DNA of 25,603 nucleotides from an uncultured Oscillospiraceae bacterium (GCA_900547305.1 URGH01000034.1:1-25603), one strand, 5' to 3'; counted from the stretch's first letter, positions 14,938 through 22,172 are shown. Made by a program: numbers and translations. Notes: generated from the sequence alone by a model not told the origin.

Positions 14938-15558
14938 CTAATATCTTACAATTTTTGCGGTAGTTTCTCCATTTATTGTTATATCATTAGGTATTAGGAA
15001 AGTTATTATATTTCCTGCGGCATCTTGTTTCAATCTGTCTTCAAAAAAATCAGCCTCTATATGAGATACTTTATAACCATCATATTCTTGAGGAATTAGA
15101 AATTGTTTATTTGGATGGTATAAAGTATATCCAGGTTTAGTTAATGTAATTGTGTTATCATCATTTATAGTATACTCCATTTCGCTTACCTTCTGATTAA
15201 TAACAATTTGTACTTCAGTATCTGCAATTACAACTGTACCATTTTGATGCGACTGTTCTATTACTGAATTATCATCATAATATATGAGGTCAACGCCGTT
15301 ATTTTCTTTAACCTGCAATCGTTTAAATATAATTTTATATTTTAAACCCGATTCTTCAAGTTTATTCACCGCTTCATCTTTATTAAGCCCTACAACATTG
15401 GGAACTACCACTGTGCCGTTATTATTACTTTGAGTAGGTACATCATTTGTCATATGGTTTATAATGCTTTCTGTATTGGAATCAATATCCTTATCATCGC
15501 AAGCTACAAAACAAGTTGCAACGACAATTGAAATAATTATAGCCATATATTTTTTCAA
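14938..15558 (-). CDS. Lipoprotein with a single PASTA domain
   Basis: A 206-residue predicted surface lipoprotein. A signal peptide (KKYMAIIISIVVATCFVAC) ends in the lipobox-like FVAC, with the Cys at about 20 followed by DDKD. A low-complexity N/T/D linker leads to one PASTA domain (about 52-115): VVVPNVVGLNKDEAVNKLEE through TVVIADTEVQIVINQ. A C-terminal domain of about 90 residues that I do not recognise follows, with no further helix. PASTA domains bind peptidoglycan or muropeptides, or act as spacers, in Ser/Thr kinases and PBPs; no such gene is adjacent. Start TTG 15558 is chosen because GAGGTG lies 8 nt upstream; GTG 15567 overlaps that site. The gene is distinctly more AT-rich than its neighbours and sits between two copies of the same terminator, suggesting acquisition as a cassette. 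Confidence 0.85.
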   Translation of the reverse strand: MKKYMAIIISIVVATCFVACDDKDIDSNTESIINHMTNDVPTQSNNNGTVVVPNVVGLNKDEAVNKLEESGLKYKIIFKRLQVKENNGVDLIYYDDNSVIEQSHQNGTVVIADTEVQIVINQKVSEMEYTINDDNTITLTKPGYTLYHPNKQFLIPQEYDGYKVSHIEADFFEDRLKQDAAGNIITFLIPNDITINGETTAKIVRY

Positions 15559-15601
15559 TAAACTCACACCTCAATATTTAATTAGACCAAATCTACCATA
15601 C

Positions 15602-15630
15602 ATTTTACATTACTCAATACTTTATGTCAA
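15602..15630 (-). promoter_or_regulatory. Promoter of the PASTA lipoprotein gene
   Basis: On the minus strand, a perfect TTGACA (15630-15625), 17 bp, TAAAAT (15607-15602). The predicted start of transcription, about 15595, falls inside the motif AAATCTACC at 15589-15597. Confidence 0.8.
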
Positions 15631-15708
15631 GAAAAAACAAGTAATTATAAGGTATCTAAACACAAGATGTAGTTTACAGAAAGAATTTAAATGTGCAATA
15701 TTATAGGA

Positions 15709-15757
15709 AAAACCGTCCTGCTGTTATCGGTTGAAGATAACGGTAGGGCGGTTTTTT
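15709..15757 (+). terminator. Terminator repeat copy 2
   Basis: This copy differs from copy 1 at 14836 by only two C-to-T changes over about 50 nt. Both changes leave G-U pairs, so the 20-bp stem (15709-15728 with 15736-15755) is still able to form, followed by T6. No plus-strand gene ends just before it, so it does not terminate a recognisable gene here; it insulates the kinase operon from readthrough. Confidence 0.85.
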
Positions 15758-15892
15758 GTTATTTACATATTAATGTATATCTTCCGTAGAGTTTTTTGCG
15801 CCTGAATTTAAAAAATCTACGATTTATTCTCTGCAAACGGTAGATTTACAAACGCGGAACAGTGGGTTATAATTAAAACTGAGGTGAAATAA

Positions 15893-17107
15893 ATGGACGC
15901 AAAAAGCGTAGGCTGCACAATAGCGGATTTGCGCAAAAGGAACAATATGACCCAAGCGGAGCTTTCCTGTCGGCTTAATGTGAGCGATAAGACCGTAAGC
16001 AAATGGGAAAACGGCTTAGGCTACCCGGAGATAACCCAATTCCCCGAAATTGCGAAAATATTCGGCGTTTCGGTCGATTACCTTATGACCGGCGAGCGCA
16101 AGGGCATTGCTCTTGCCGGAAATATACTGACCGATAATGTAAAGACCGTGAACGATTACCCCAAGCAGGGTATGCTGGCAAATATTCTTTCGGTTTCCCG
16201 CAGTGTGGGCGGCTGCGTTCCCAACACGGCGATTGATATTGCCAAAATAGACCGCAGCGTTCCGCTTTACGCCTTGGGCAAAATCGGCGACGACGAACAC
16301 GGGCGCTACGTTATTTCAAAGCTGCAAAAATACGGCATAGACACGGGAAAAATCGCCGTTTCGGCTAAAAGCACCACCAGTTTCAGCGATGTTATGAGCC
16401 TGCCCACAGGCGAGCGCACCTTTTTTCACGCACGCGGGGCAAACGCCGAGTTTTCGCCCGACGATATAGATTTAAGCTCACTTTCCGCGCGTATGCTGCA
16501 TATAGGCTATATTTTATTGCTTGACAGTTTTGATAAACCCGACCCCGAGTACGGCACGGTAATGGCGCGTTTTCTGCACGGCGTTAAGGAAAGAGGTATA
16601 GAAACCTCAATAGATGTGGTAAGCGACAGCACCGCCGACTACAAAAAAGCCATTGTTCCCGCCCTAAAATACACCGATTATGCCATAATCAACGAAATAG
16701 AGTGCAGCGGAATTTGGGGGCTTGAACCGTATAAAAGCGACGGCACGCTCGATATTCCCACCGTTAAAAAAGCAATGACGCTTACCGCCGAAAGCGGCGT
16801 TTCAAAAAAGGTTATAGTGCACGCAAAATCGTCAGGCATATGTATGGATGTTAAAAGCGGGGAATTTACCGCCGTAGGCTCGCTTAAGCTGCCGCAAAGC
16901 GCAATAAAGGGCAGCGTGGGCGCGGGAGACGCTTTTTGCGCAGGCTGCCTTTACGGGCTTTACGAGGGCTTTGACGATAAAAGCCTGCTTGAATTTGCCT
17001 CTGCCGCCGCGGCGTGCAATTTATTCAGCGAAAATTCAATTGACGGCATGAAAACCAAAAATGAGATTATTGAAATTTCAAATAAATATAAGAGGGTAAA
17101 ATTATGA
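15893..17107 (+). CDS. XRE helix-turn-helix regulator fused to a PfkB-family sugar kinase
   Basis: A 404-residue fusion. Residues 9-64 are an XRE-type HTH (TIADLRKRNNMTQAELSCRL; DKTVSKWENGLGYPE). After a linker, about 75-400 form a ribokinase/PfkB kinase: GGCVPNTAIDIAKI (106-119), IGDDEHG (131-137), GERTFFHARGANAEFS, INEIE (266-270) and the second signature GSVGAGDAFCAG (340-351), with catalytic Asp346. The Asp usually found two residues before the GAGD loop is replaced (KGSVGAGD). PfkB enzymes phosphorylate sugars with ATP. Fusion to a DNA-binding domain suggests a kinase that also senses its substrate and controls its own operon; repeats in its promoter support this. It overlaps the isomerase start by 4 bp (ATGA). 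Substrate is not determinable, but context points to a ketose made by the next gene's product. Confidence 0.92.
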   Translation: MDAKSVGCTIADLRKRNNMTQAELSCRLNVSDKTVSKWENGLGYPEITQFPEIAKIFGVSVDYLMTGERKGIALAGNILTDNVKTVNDYPKQGMLANILSVSRSVGGCVPNTAIDIAKIDRSVPLYALGKIGDDEHGRYVISKLQKYGIDTGKIAVSAKSTTSFSDVMSLPTGERTFFHARGANAEFSPDDIDLSSLSARMLHIGYILLLDSFDKPDPEYGTVMARFLHGVKERGIETSIDVVSDSTADYKKAIVPALKYTDYAIINEIECSGIWGLEPYKSDGTLDIPTVKKAMTLTAESGVSKKVIVHAKSSGICMDVKSGEFTAVGSLKLPQSAIKGSVGAGDAFCAGCLYGLYEGFDDKSLLEFASAAAACNLFSENSIDGMKTKNEIIEISNKYKRVKL

Positions 17108-17637
17108 AAAAATCCGAGTATTTATCACAGGTAGAAAAGGCGCTTGGCTACTATGAAAAAGCAAATATAGTACTTACCGAGGAAGAGAAAAACCGCATTG
17201 AGGTTGCCGATTTCGGGCTCGGCAGAATAAACGAGATTGGCTTGCAGTTGCTCACATATATTAACACCGCGCGCGTTTGCGCAAAGGAAATGGTGCTGCT
17301 GCCGTGGCAAGCTTGCCCCGAGCATAGGCATATTTCGACAAACGGCATAGAGGGCAAGGAAGAAACCTTCCGCTGCCGCTACGGTAAGGTTTACCTTTAT
17401 GTTGAGGGCGGAAACCGGACGGACGTAAGCGTTAAGCTGCCCGATACCGCGCTTACCGCATTTAAGGAGATAGTATTGCTGCCCGGCGAGCAGTACACAA
17501 TTATGCCGAACACAAAGCACTGGTTCATAGCGGGGGATGAGGGCGCGGTAATTTCGGAATTTTCAACCCACAGCACCGATGAAACCGACATTTTCACAGA
17601 CGAAAATATCACAAGAGAACCGCTGATAGAGGAGTAA
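17104..17637 (+). CDS. D-lyxose/D-mannose-type sugar isomerase (cupin)
   Basis: A 177-residue cupin of the D-lyxose ketol-isomerase (YdaE-like) family, which interconverts D-lyxose and D-xylulose and often D-mannose and D-fructose using a divalent metal. Probable metal ligands are His74 and His76 (CPEHRH), an acidic residue in the 83-87 stretch (EGKEETF) and His139 (PNTKHWF). The core is flanked by the family's N-terminal helices (1-55) and the LLPGEQYTIMPNTKHW strand. The ATG overlaps the kinase stop by 4 bp, and the aldolase begins 6 bp after its stop with a GAGGAG site at its own end. This tight packing implies one pathway: isomerise, phosphorylate, cleave. The family assignment is from memory of motifs; the true aldose is unknown. 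Confidence 0.85.
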   Translation: MKKSEYLSQVEKALGYYEKANIVLTEEEKNRIEVADFGLGRINEIGLQLLTYINTARVCAKEMVLLPWQACPEHRHISTNGIEGKEETFRCRYGKVYLYVEGGNRTDVSVKLPDTALTAFKEIVLLPGEQYTIMPNTKHWFIAGDEGAVISEFSTHSTDETDIFTDENITREPLIEE

Positions 17638-17643
17638 ATAAAT

Positions 17644-18480
17644 ATGCTTGCAAATTTAAACGATATTTTACCGCGCGCCGCAAAAGAGCATTACGGCGTG
17701 GGACTTTTCAACACAATAGACACCGATATGCTTGAGGCCGCAATATCGGCAGCCGAGGAGCTGCGCTCGCCTATAATAATAGGCACCGCCGAGGTGCTTT
17801 TGCCCTACGGCGAATTAAAGCTGATAGCCCCCTCGGTCATAGCTGCCGCAAAGCGCGCAAGCGTTCCGGTTGTTGTGCATTACGACCACGGCCTTACCTT
17901 TGAGCGCTGTATGGAAGCCTTAAAGCTCGGTTTTACAAGCGTTATGTTTGACGGCTCTGCCGGAGCCTCGGAGAACAATATTGCAGCCACCCGCGAGATA
18001 GTAAAAATCGCCCATGCCATGGGCGCTACGGTTGAGGGCGAAATAGGCCATGTGGGCGAGGCAGCAAGCGGCGATAACGAAACAAGCGACCGCTACACTA
18101 CCGTTAAAGAGGCGACCGATTTTGTAAACGCCACCGGCGTTGACGCGCTTGCCGTAGCAATAGGCACGGCACACGGCGCTTACAAGGCAAAGCCGCGGCT
18201 TGATATTGAAAGGCTCAGGGAAATACACGCAGCAATACCCACCCCGCTCGTATTGCACGGCGGCTCAGGACTTTCGGACGACGATTTCCGCACTACCGTG
18301 CGCGAGGGTATTTCAAAGGTGAATATATTTACCGACCTTTGCATTGCGGGTGCAAACGCAATGCGTGACGCCGCAAATGCGGGCGCAGATTATCTTAAAA
18401 CACGGGAAATGCGGGTAAAATATATAAACGCCGCCGTAAAGCAAAAGATAGAGCTTTTCGGCAGCGTCGGGAAATATTGA
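17644..18480 (+). CDS. Class II ketose-bisphosphate aldolase family protein
   Basis: A 278-residue zinc aldolase of the FbaA/GatY/KbaY/IolJ family, which cleaves ketose phosphates to DHAP plus an aldehyde. Key residues are all visible: Asp81 and zinc-ligand His82 (HYDHG), Glu133 (GEIGHVGE), zinc ligands His177 (IGTAHGAYK) and His205 (LHGGSG), and the phosphate-binding GGSG (206-209) and VNIFTDL (226-232). Length fits the tagatose/IolJ-type branch. As the last gene of the kinase-isomerase-aldolase operon it probably cleaves the phosphorylated ketose made by its neighbours, for example a ketose 1-phosphate or 1,6-bisphosphate. No intrinsic terminator follows directly; a structured element begins 57 bp downstream. 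Confidence 0.92.
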   Translation: MLANLNDILPRAAKEHYGVGLFNTIDTDMLEAAISAAEELRSPIIIGTAEVLLPYGELKLIAPSVIAAAKRASVPVVVHYDHGLTFERCMEALKLGFTSVMFDGSAGASENNIAATREIVKIAHAMGATVEGEIGHVGEAASGDNETSDRYTTVKEATDFVNATGVDALAVAIGTAHGAYKAKPRLDIERLREIHAAIPTPLVLHGGSGLSDDDFRTTVREGISKVNIFTDLCIAGANAMRDAANAGADYLKTREMRVKYINAAVKQKIELFGSVGKY

Positions 18481-18537
18481 GAAATCTAAAAATCCGAATT
18501 TGAAGCGGATAAAACGGTAAAATCACCACGCATATTT

Positions 18538-18682
18538 CGCTTTGCGCAGTAGGGGTATCCAAAGGGGAGTTTGCCCCTTTGGTTGTAGAAGAAGGTTCGG
18601 AAACCCAATCAAAAGGGTGTCCGACGGTTCTTACCCCTATTTCTGTCCGTGCAGAAATAGGGTGCCCTGCGCGGCATGAGCG
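18538..18682. repeat. Highly structured intergenic element (candidate dispersed repeat or ncRNA)
   Basis: A 145-nt region between convergent genes contains nested perfect complementarity. Outer pairs are CGCT (18538-18541) with AGCG (18679-18682) and GCGCAG (18544-18549) with CTGCGC (18667-18672). Hairpin A pairs 18559-18567 with 18574-18582 (9 bp). Hairpin B pairs 18635-18645 with 18652-18662 (11 bp). TAGGGGTA (18550-18557) can instead pair with TACCCCTA (18632-18639), which excludes hairpin B. No coding potential is convincing and no T-run follows. I do not know it as a named RNA family; a dispersed genomic repeat is the leading alternative. Confidence 0.55.
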
Positions 18683-18744
18683 CAAAAAAGTTAAAAATCA
18701 TAGAAAGATTTTCTCTTTTCTCTTTAAGTTAAAAACGCGTTTTT

Positions 18745-19875
18745 TTAAATCCTCGTTGACAGTATTTCTTCCTTTTCGCGCTTGAATTCGGCAAAGCAGC
18801 CGTTATCAAGCGCGTTTCTTATATCCTCCATAAGATGATTGTAAAACCACAGATTATGCATAACCGTAAGCCTTTGCGAAAGCATTTCCTGGCTTTTAAG
18901 CAAATGCCTTATATACGCCTTGCTGTATCTTTTGCAAACAGGGCAGCCGCAGTTTTCATCTATCGGTGACATATCGTACTCATACTTTTTATTGTTGAGG
19001 TTTATAATTCCCTTTGAAGTAAATAAATGCCCGTGGCGCGCGTTACGGCTCGGCATTACGCAGTCGAACAAATCGACCCCTCGCTCCACTGCGTTGAGTA
19101 TATTCGCAGGCGTTCCCACACCCATTAAGTAACGTATTTTATTTTGCGGCATATGCGGCGTTACGTTATCTATTATATCATACATAACCTCGGTAGGCTC
19201 GCCCACGGCAAGCCCGCCTATTGCGTAGCCGTCAAGCTCTAATTCGGCTATTCTTTTCATATGCTCTACCCGCAGATCGGTATAGGTGCAGCCCTGGTTT
19301 ATTCCGAAAAGCATTTGCTCGGGGTTTACGGTTCCCGGCATTGAGTTTAATTCCGCCATTTTCTTTTTGCAGCGCTCAAGCCAGCGTGTAGTACGCTCGC
19401 AGGAGGCTTTGGAGTACGAATACTCGGCGGGGTTTTCCACACATTCATCAAACGCCATAGCGATTGTTGAGCCTAGGTTTGACTGTATTGTCATACTTTC
19501 CTCGGGACCCATAAAAATACGTCTGCCGTCTACATGCGAGGCAAAGGTAACCCCCTCTTCGGTTATATGTCGCAGGCTGGCAAGCGAAAACACCTGAAAG
19601 CCGCCCGAATCGGTTAAAATAGGTCCGTCCCACGTTGTGAATTTATGAAGACCGCCGCAGCCGCGTATTACCTCATCGCCCGGGCGGACATGCAAATGGT
19701 AGGTGTTTGAAAGCATTATTTGGCAGCCGAGAGTTTTCAGGTCCTCGGCGGAAACCGCGCCCTTAATTGCCGCGGCGGTTGCCACGTTCATAAACGCGGG
19801 GGTCTGAACGATGCCCCTGTTGGTGGTAAATTCGGCGCGCCGCGCGCTGCCCTCTTGTTTTAAAAGCTTGTACAT
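18745..19875 (-). CDS. tgt: tRNA-guanine transglycosylase
   Basis: A 376-residue TIM-barrel enzyme that exchanges guanine 34 for preQ1 in tRNAs with GUN anticodons, a step of queuosine synthesis. Visible are LSNTYHLHVRPG (55-66), general acid/base Asp89 in TDSGGFQVFSL, GINQG, the AIGGLAVGE loop, nucleophile Asp271 in DLFDCVMPSRNARHG, and the structural zinc site Cys309, Cys311, Cys314 and His340 (CGCPVC...MHN). The zinc spacing equals that of characterised bacterial Tgt. The length is normal. An AAGGGA site precedes the ATG. It lies 20 bp downstream of queA on the same strand, so the two form an operon. Its stop codon overlaps an A5CGCGT5 palindrome that may help termination. Confidence 0.97.
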   Translation of the reverse strand: MYKLLKQEGSARRAEFTTNRGIVQTPAFMNVATAAAIKGAVSAEDLKTLGCQIMLSNTYHLHVRPGDEVIRGCGGLHKFTTWDGPILTDSGGFQVFSLASLRHITEEGVTFASHVDGRRIFMGPEESMTIQSNLGSTIAMAFDECVENPAEYSYSKASCERTTRWLERCKKKMAELNSMPGTVNPEQMLFGINQGCTYTDLRVEHMKRIAELELDGYAIGGLAVGEPTEVMYDIIDNVTPHMPQNKIRYLMGVGTPANILNAVERGVDLFDCVMPSRNARHGHLFTSKGIINLNNKKYEYDMSPIDENCGCPVCKRYSKAYIRHLLKSQEMLSQRLTVMHNLWFYNHLMEDIRNALDNGCFAEFKREKEEILSTRI

Positions 19876-19895
19876 AAATCTATTCCCTTATTATT

Positions 19896-20918
19896 TTATA
19901 AAATCAGCATTGCGTCGCCGAAGCTGAAAAAGCGGTATTTTTCTTTTACGGCGGTATTGTAGGCGTTCATCACGTTATCGTATCCCGCAAAGGCGGAAAC
20001 CAGCATTATAAGCGTGCTTTCGGGCAGGTGGAAATTGGTTATAAGCCCGTCCATACACTTAAATTCAAAGCCCGGGTAAATGAAAATATCAGTGTCGCCC
20101 GAGCACTCCTTTATCTCGCCATATTTTTTAGCGCAGCTCTCAACCGTGCGGCAGGACGTAGTGCCCACGCATATTACTCTGCCGCCGTTTTTGCGGGTCT
20201 CGTTTATGGTTTTCGCCGCTTCTTCGGGTATGTAATAATGCTCGGTGTGCATTTTGTGCTTCGTTACGTCCTCTACCTTAACGGGTCTGAAGGTGCCAAG
20301 CCCCACATGCAGCGTAACATAGGCAATATTCACACCCATAGCCTTAATGCTTTCAAGCATTTCCTTTGTAAAGTGCAGCCCCGCGGTAGGCGCGGCGGCA
20401 GAGCCTGCGTCCTTTGAATATACCGTCTGGTAGCGCTCTTTGTCCTTTAGCTTTTCCTTTATATACGGCGGCAGGGGCATTTGTCCCACCTCATCCAGCA
20501 CCGCAAAAAAATCGCCCTCGCAGGCAAATTCTATCATACGGTTGCCGTCTTCCAAAACGTCGGTTACGGTCGCCGTAAGCTTATCGGAAAACCTGAATTT
20601 ATACCCCGTTTTAGCCTTTTTGCCGGGGCCCGCAAGGCACTCCCAAAGCTTATTGCCGTGCTGCCGTAAAAGCACAAATTCCACCACCGCGCCCGTATCC
20701 TCCCGCGTGCCGTAAAGCCGCGCGGGTAAAACGCGGGTGTTATTAAGCACAAGGCAGTCGCCGGGCTTTAAAAACTCGGGCAAATCATAAAAATGCTTAT
20801 GCTTAATTTCACCGCCGTTTCGCGGCAGCACCATAAGCCTTGAAGAATTTCTCGGCTCAACGGGCGTTTGCGCTATAAGCTCCTCGGGCAGTTCGTAATA
20901 AAAATCGCTTGTTTTCAT
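19896..20918 (-). CDS. queA: S-adenosylmethionine:tRNA ribosyltransferase-isomerase
   Basis: A 340-residue enzyme that transfers and isomerises the ribosyl part of S-adenosylmethionine onto preQ1-tRNA, giving epoxyqueuosine, the step after Tgt. Recognised from MKTSDFYYELPEELIAQTP at the N-terminus, SSRLMVL, the VLNNTRVLPARL strand, GSAAAPTAGLHFT, LHVGLGTFRPV followed by EDVTKHKMHTEHYYI, and the C-terminal YRFFSFGDAMLI. Start 20918 matches the family N-terminus; the frame runs open 34 codons further upstream but that stretch lacks family sequence and overlaps the asd promoter. The ribosome-binding site is weak (AAGAAG, distant). It is the first gene of the queA-tgt operon and is divergent from asd. 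No promoter is clear to me for this strand. Confidence 0.97.
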   Translation of the reverse strand: MKTSDFYYELPEELIAQTPVEPRNSSRLMVLPRNGGEIKHKHFYDLPEFLKPGDCLVLNNTRVLPARLYGTREDTGAVVEFVLLRQHGNKLWECLAGPGKKAKTGYKFRFSDKLTATVTDVLEDGNRMIEFACEGDFFAVLDEVGQMPLPPYIKEKLKDKERYQTVYSKDAGSAAAPTAGLHFTKEMLESIKAMGVNIAYVTLHVGLGTFRPVKVEDVTKHKMHTEHYYIPEEAAKTINETRKNGGRVICVGTTSCRTVESCAKKYGEIKECSGDTDIFIYPGFEFKCMDGLITNFHLPESTLIMLVSAFAGYDNVMNAYNTAVKEKYRFFSFGDAMLIL

Positions 20919-20960
20919 AAAATTATCAACAACTTCTTTGATATTTCGGCATAAAATAAA

Positions 20961-21017
20961 TTGACAAACATTATCTGTAATGTTATAGTTAATTATATTG
21001 CATAAGGCAATATAATT
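20961..21017 (+). promoter_or_regulatory. asd promoter with a perfect palindrome at the start of transcription
   Basis: Perfect TTGACA (20961-20966), 17 bp, TATAGT (20984-20989). Immediately after it, AATTATATTGC (20991-21001) and its exact complement (21007-21017) flank ATAAG. The predicted start, about 20996, lies in the left arm. It could be a repressor site or a 5'-end stem in the mRNA. The leader of about 70 nt is too short for a lysine riboswitch. Confidence 0.75.
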
Positions 21018-21063
21018 CAAGATTGAATTTTTAAAAATGTCTTCAGAAGGAATGTGTTTTCAA

Positions 21064-22146
21064 ATGAAAAAGTACAATGTCGGTATAATCGGCGCTACCG
21101 GAATGGTGGGTCAGCGCTTTGCGCTGCTGCTGCATAATCACCCGTGGTTTAACGTGACCGCGCTTGCCGCAAGCGCAAATTCAGCCGATAAAAAATATAC
21201 CGACGCAATAGGCAGCCGCTGGGCAATGAAAGAGCCTATACCTGAAAATTTGCGGGATATGACCGTTTTTGACGCCGAGCGCGATATTGATAAAATAACC
21301 GAGCGGGTAGATTTCGTTTTCTGCGCCGTTAATATGAAAAAGGACGAAATTAAGGCGCTTGAAGAAAAATACGCAAAGCATGAGTGCCCCGTTGTTTCAA
21401 ACAACAGCGCGCACCGTTTCACGCCCGACGTACCTATGATAATACCCGAAATAAACGCCGAGCACCTTGAAATAATACCCGCGCAGAGAAAGCGCCTCGG
21501 CACAAAGCGCGGCTTTATTGCGGTTAAATCAAACTGCTCGCTGCAAAGCTATGTGCCCGCCCTATACCCGCTCGATGAAAAATTCGGCGTTGAAAGAGTG
21601 CTTGTTTCCACCTATCAGGCAATTTCGGGTGCGGGCAAAACCTTTGAGCGCTGGCCCGAAATGATTGATAACGTTATCCCCTTTATAGGCGGCGAGGAAG
21701 AAAAGAGCGAAAAAGAGCCGCTTAAAATTTGGGGCAAGATAGAAAACGGCGAAATAGTACCGGCTGAAAGCCCGAAATTCACCGCGCAGTGTATTCGCGT
21801 GCCGGTGTCGGACGGTCATTTAGCCTCGGTTTTCGTTGATTTTAAAAAGAAACCCACTAAGGAAGAAATACTTGAAATATGGGCGAACTATTCGGGTGAG
21901 CCGCAAGCGCTCTCCCTGCCGCACGCGCCCAAGCAGTTTTTACATTATTACACCGAGGATGATATGCCGCAAACCAAGCTTTGCAGAGATTCTGAGGGCG
22001 GAATGGCAATATCCGTCGGGCGCTTGCGCGAGGATACGCAGTATGATTATAAGTTTGTCTGCGTATCGCACAATACCCTGCGCGGTGCTGCGGGCGGCGC
22101 GGTGCTTTTAGCCGAATTACTCTGTGCAAAGGGTTATATGGACTGA
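21064..22146 (+). CDS. asd: Aspartate-semialdehyde dehydrogenase
   Basis: A 360-residue NADPH-dependent enzyme reducing aspartyl phosphate to aspartate semialdehyde in the DAP/lysine (and threonine/methionine) pathway. Visible are the Rossmann motif GIIGATGMVGQRF, SNNSAHR, catalytic Cys in KSNCSLQSYVPA, the QAISGAGKTFERWPE region, and the active-site His in CIRVPVSDGHLASVFV. The SNCSLQ sequence and length match the archaeal/fungal-like Asd branch also found in Clostridia. Start 21064 is chosen by homology (MKKYNVGIIG); AAGGA lies about 13 nt upstream, a long spacing, so ATG 21052 or 21037 cannot be fully excluded. It is first in an asd-dapA-dapB operon, 26 bp before dapA. Confidence 0.96.
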   Translation: MKKYNVGIIGATGMVGQRFALLLHNHPWFNVTALAASANSADKKYTDAIGSRWAMKEPIPENLRDMTVFDAERDIDKITERVDFVFCAVNMKKDEIKALEEKYAKHECPVVSNNSAHRFTPDVPMIIPEINAEHLEIIPAQRKRLGTKRGFIAVKSNCSLQSYVPALYPLDEKFGVERVLVSTYQAISGAGKTFERWPEMIDNVIPFIGGEEEKSEKEPLKIWGKIENGEIVPAESPKFTAQCIRVPVSDGHLASVFVDFKKKPTKEEILEIWANYSGEPQALSLPHAPKQFLHYYTEDDMPQTKLCRDSEGGMAISVGRLREDTQYDYKFVCVSHNTLRGAAGGAVLLAELLCAKGYMD

Positions 22147-22172
22147 TTTTGTAAGAAACGGAGTGGTCTTTT

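Larger units (their letters stand above)
14834..15757. repeat. Pair of 50-bp direct repeats (terminators) bracketing the lipoprotein gene
   Basis: Positions 14834-14884 and 15707-15757 are near-identical direct repeats, 873 bp apart, that enclose exactly the AT-rich lipoprotein gene and its promoter. Weak similarity may extend about 30 nt upstream of each copy (GAATT...TGCAA), which in copy 1 is the end of nfnB. Confidence 0.75.
15589..15873. promoter_or_regulatory. Promoter of the sugar operon with AAATCTAC operator candidates
   Basis: The plus-strand promoter is TTTACA (15845-15850), 17 bp, perfect TATAAT (15868-15873), ahead of GAGGTG at the kinase start. The 8-mer AAATCTAC occurs at 15589-15596 (+), 15813-15820 (+) and 15840-15847 (-). 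The last two form an inverted repeat with a 19-bp centre and the last overlaps the -35. The first lies on the predicted start of transcription of the divergent lipoprotein gene. The 334-bp gap holds no gene apart from these sites and terminator copy 2. Confidence 0.6.

Noticed and set aside
18395..18685. 96-codon minus-strand frame through the structured element at 18.5 kb
   Set aside because: It overlaps the end of the aldolase gene and consists mostly of the palindromic element. No ribosome-binding site or recognisable domain.
20919..21063. Lysine riboswitch (L-box) or preQ1 riboswitch in the queA-asd gap
   Set aside because: The asd leader is only about 70 nt and the gap shows no L-box stems. 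On the queA side I could not find a preQ1 pseudoknot, and queA-tgt are late steps not usually under it.
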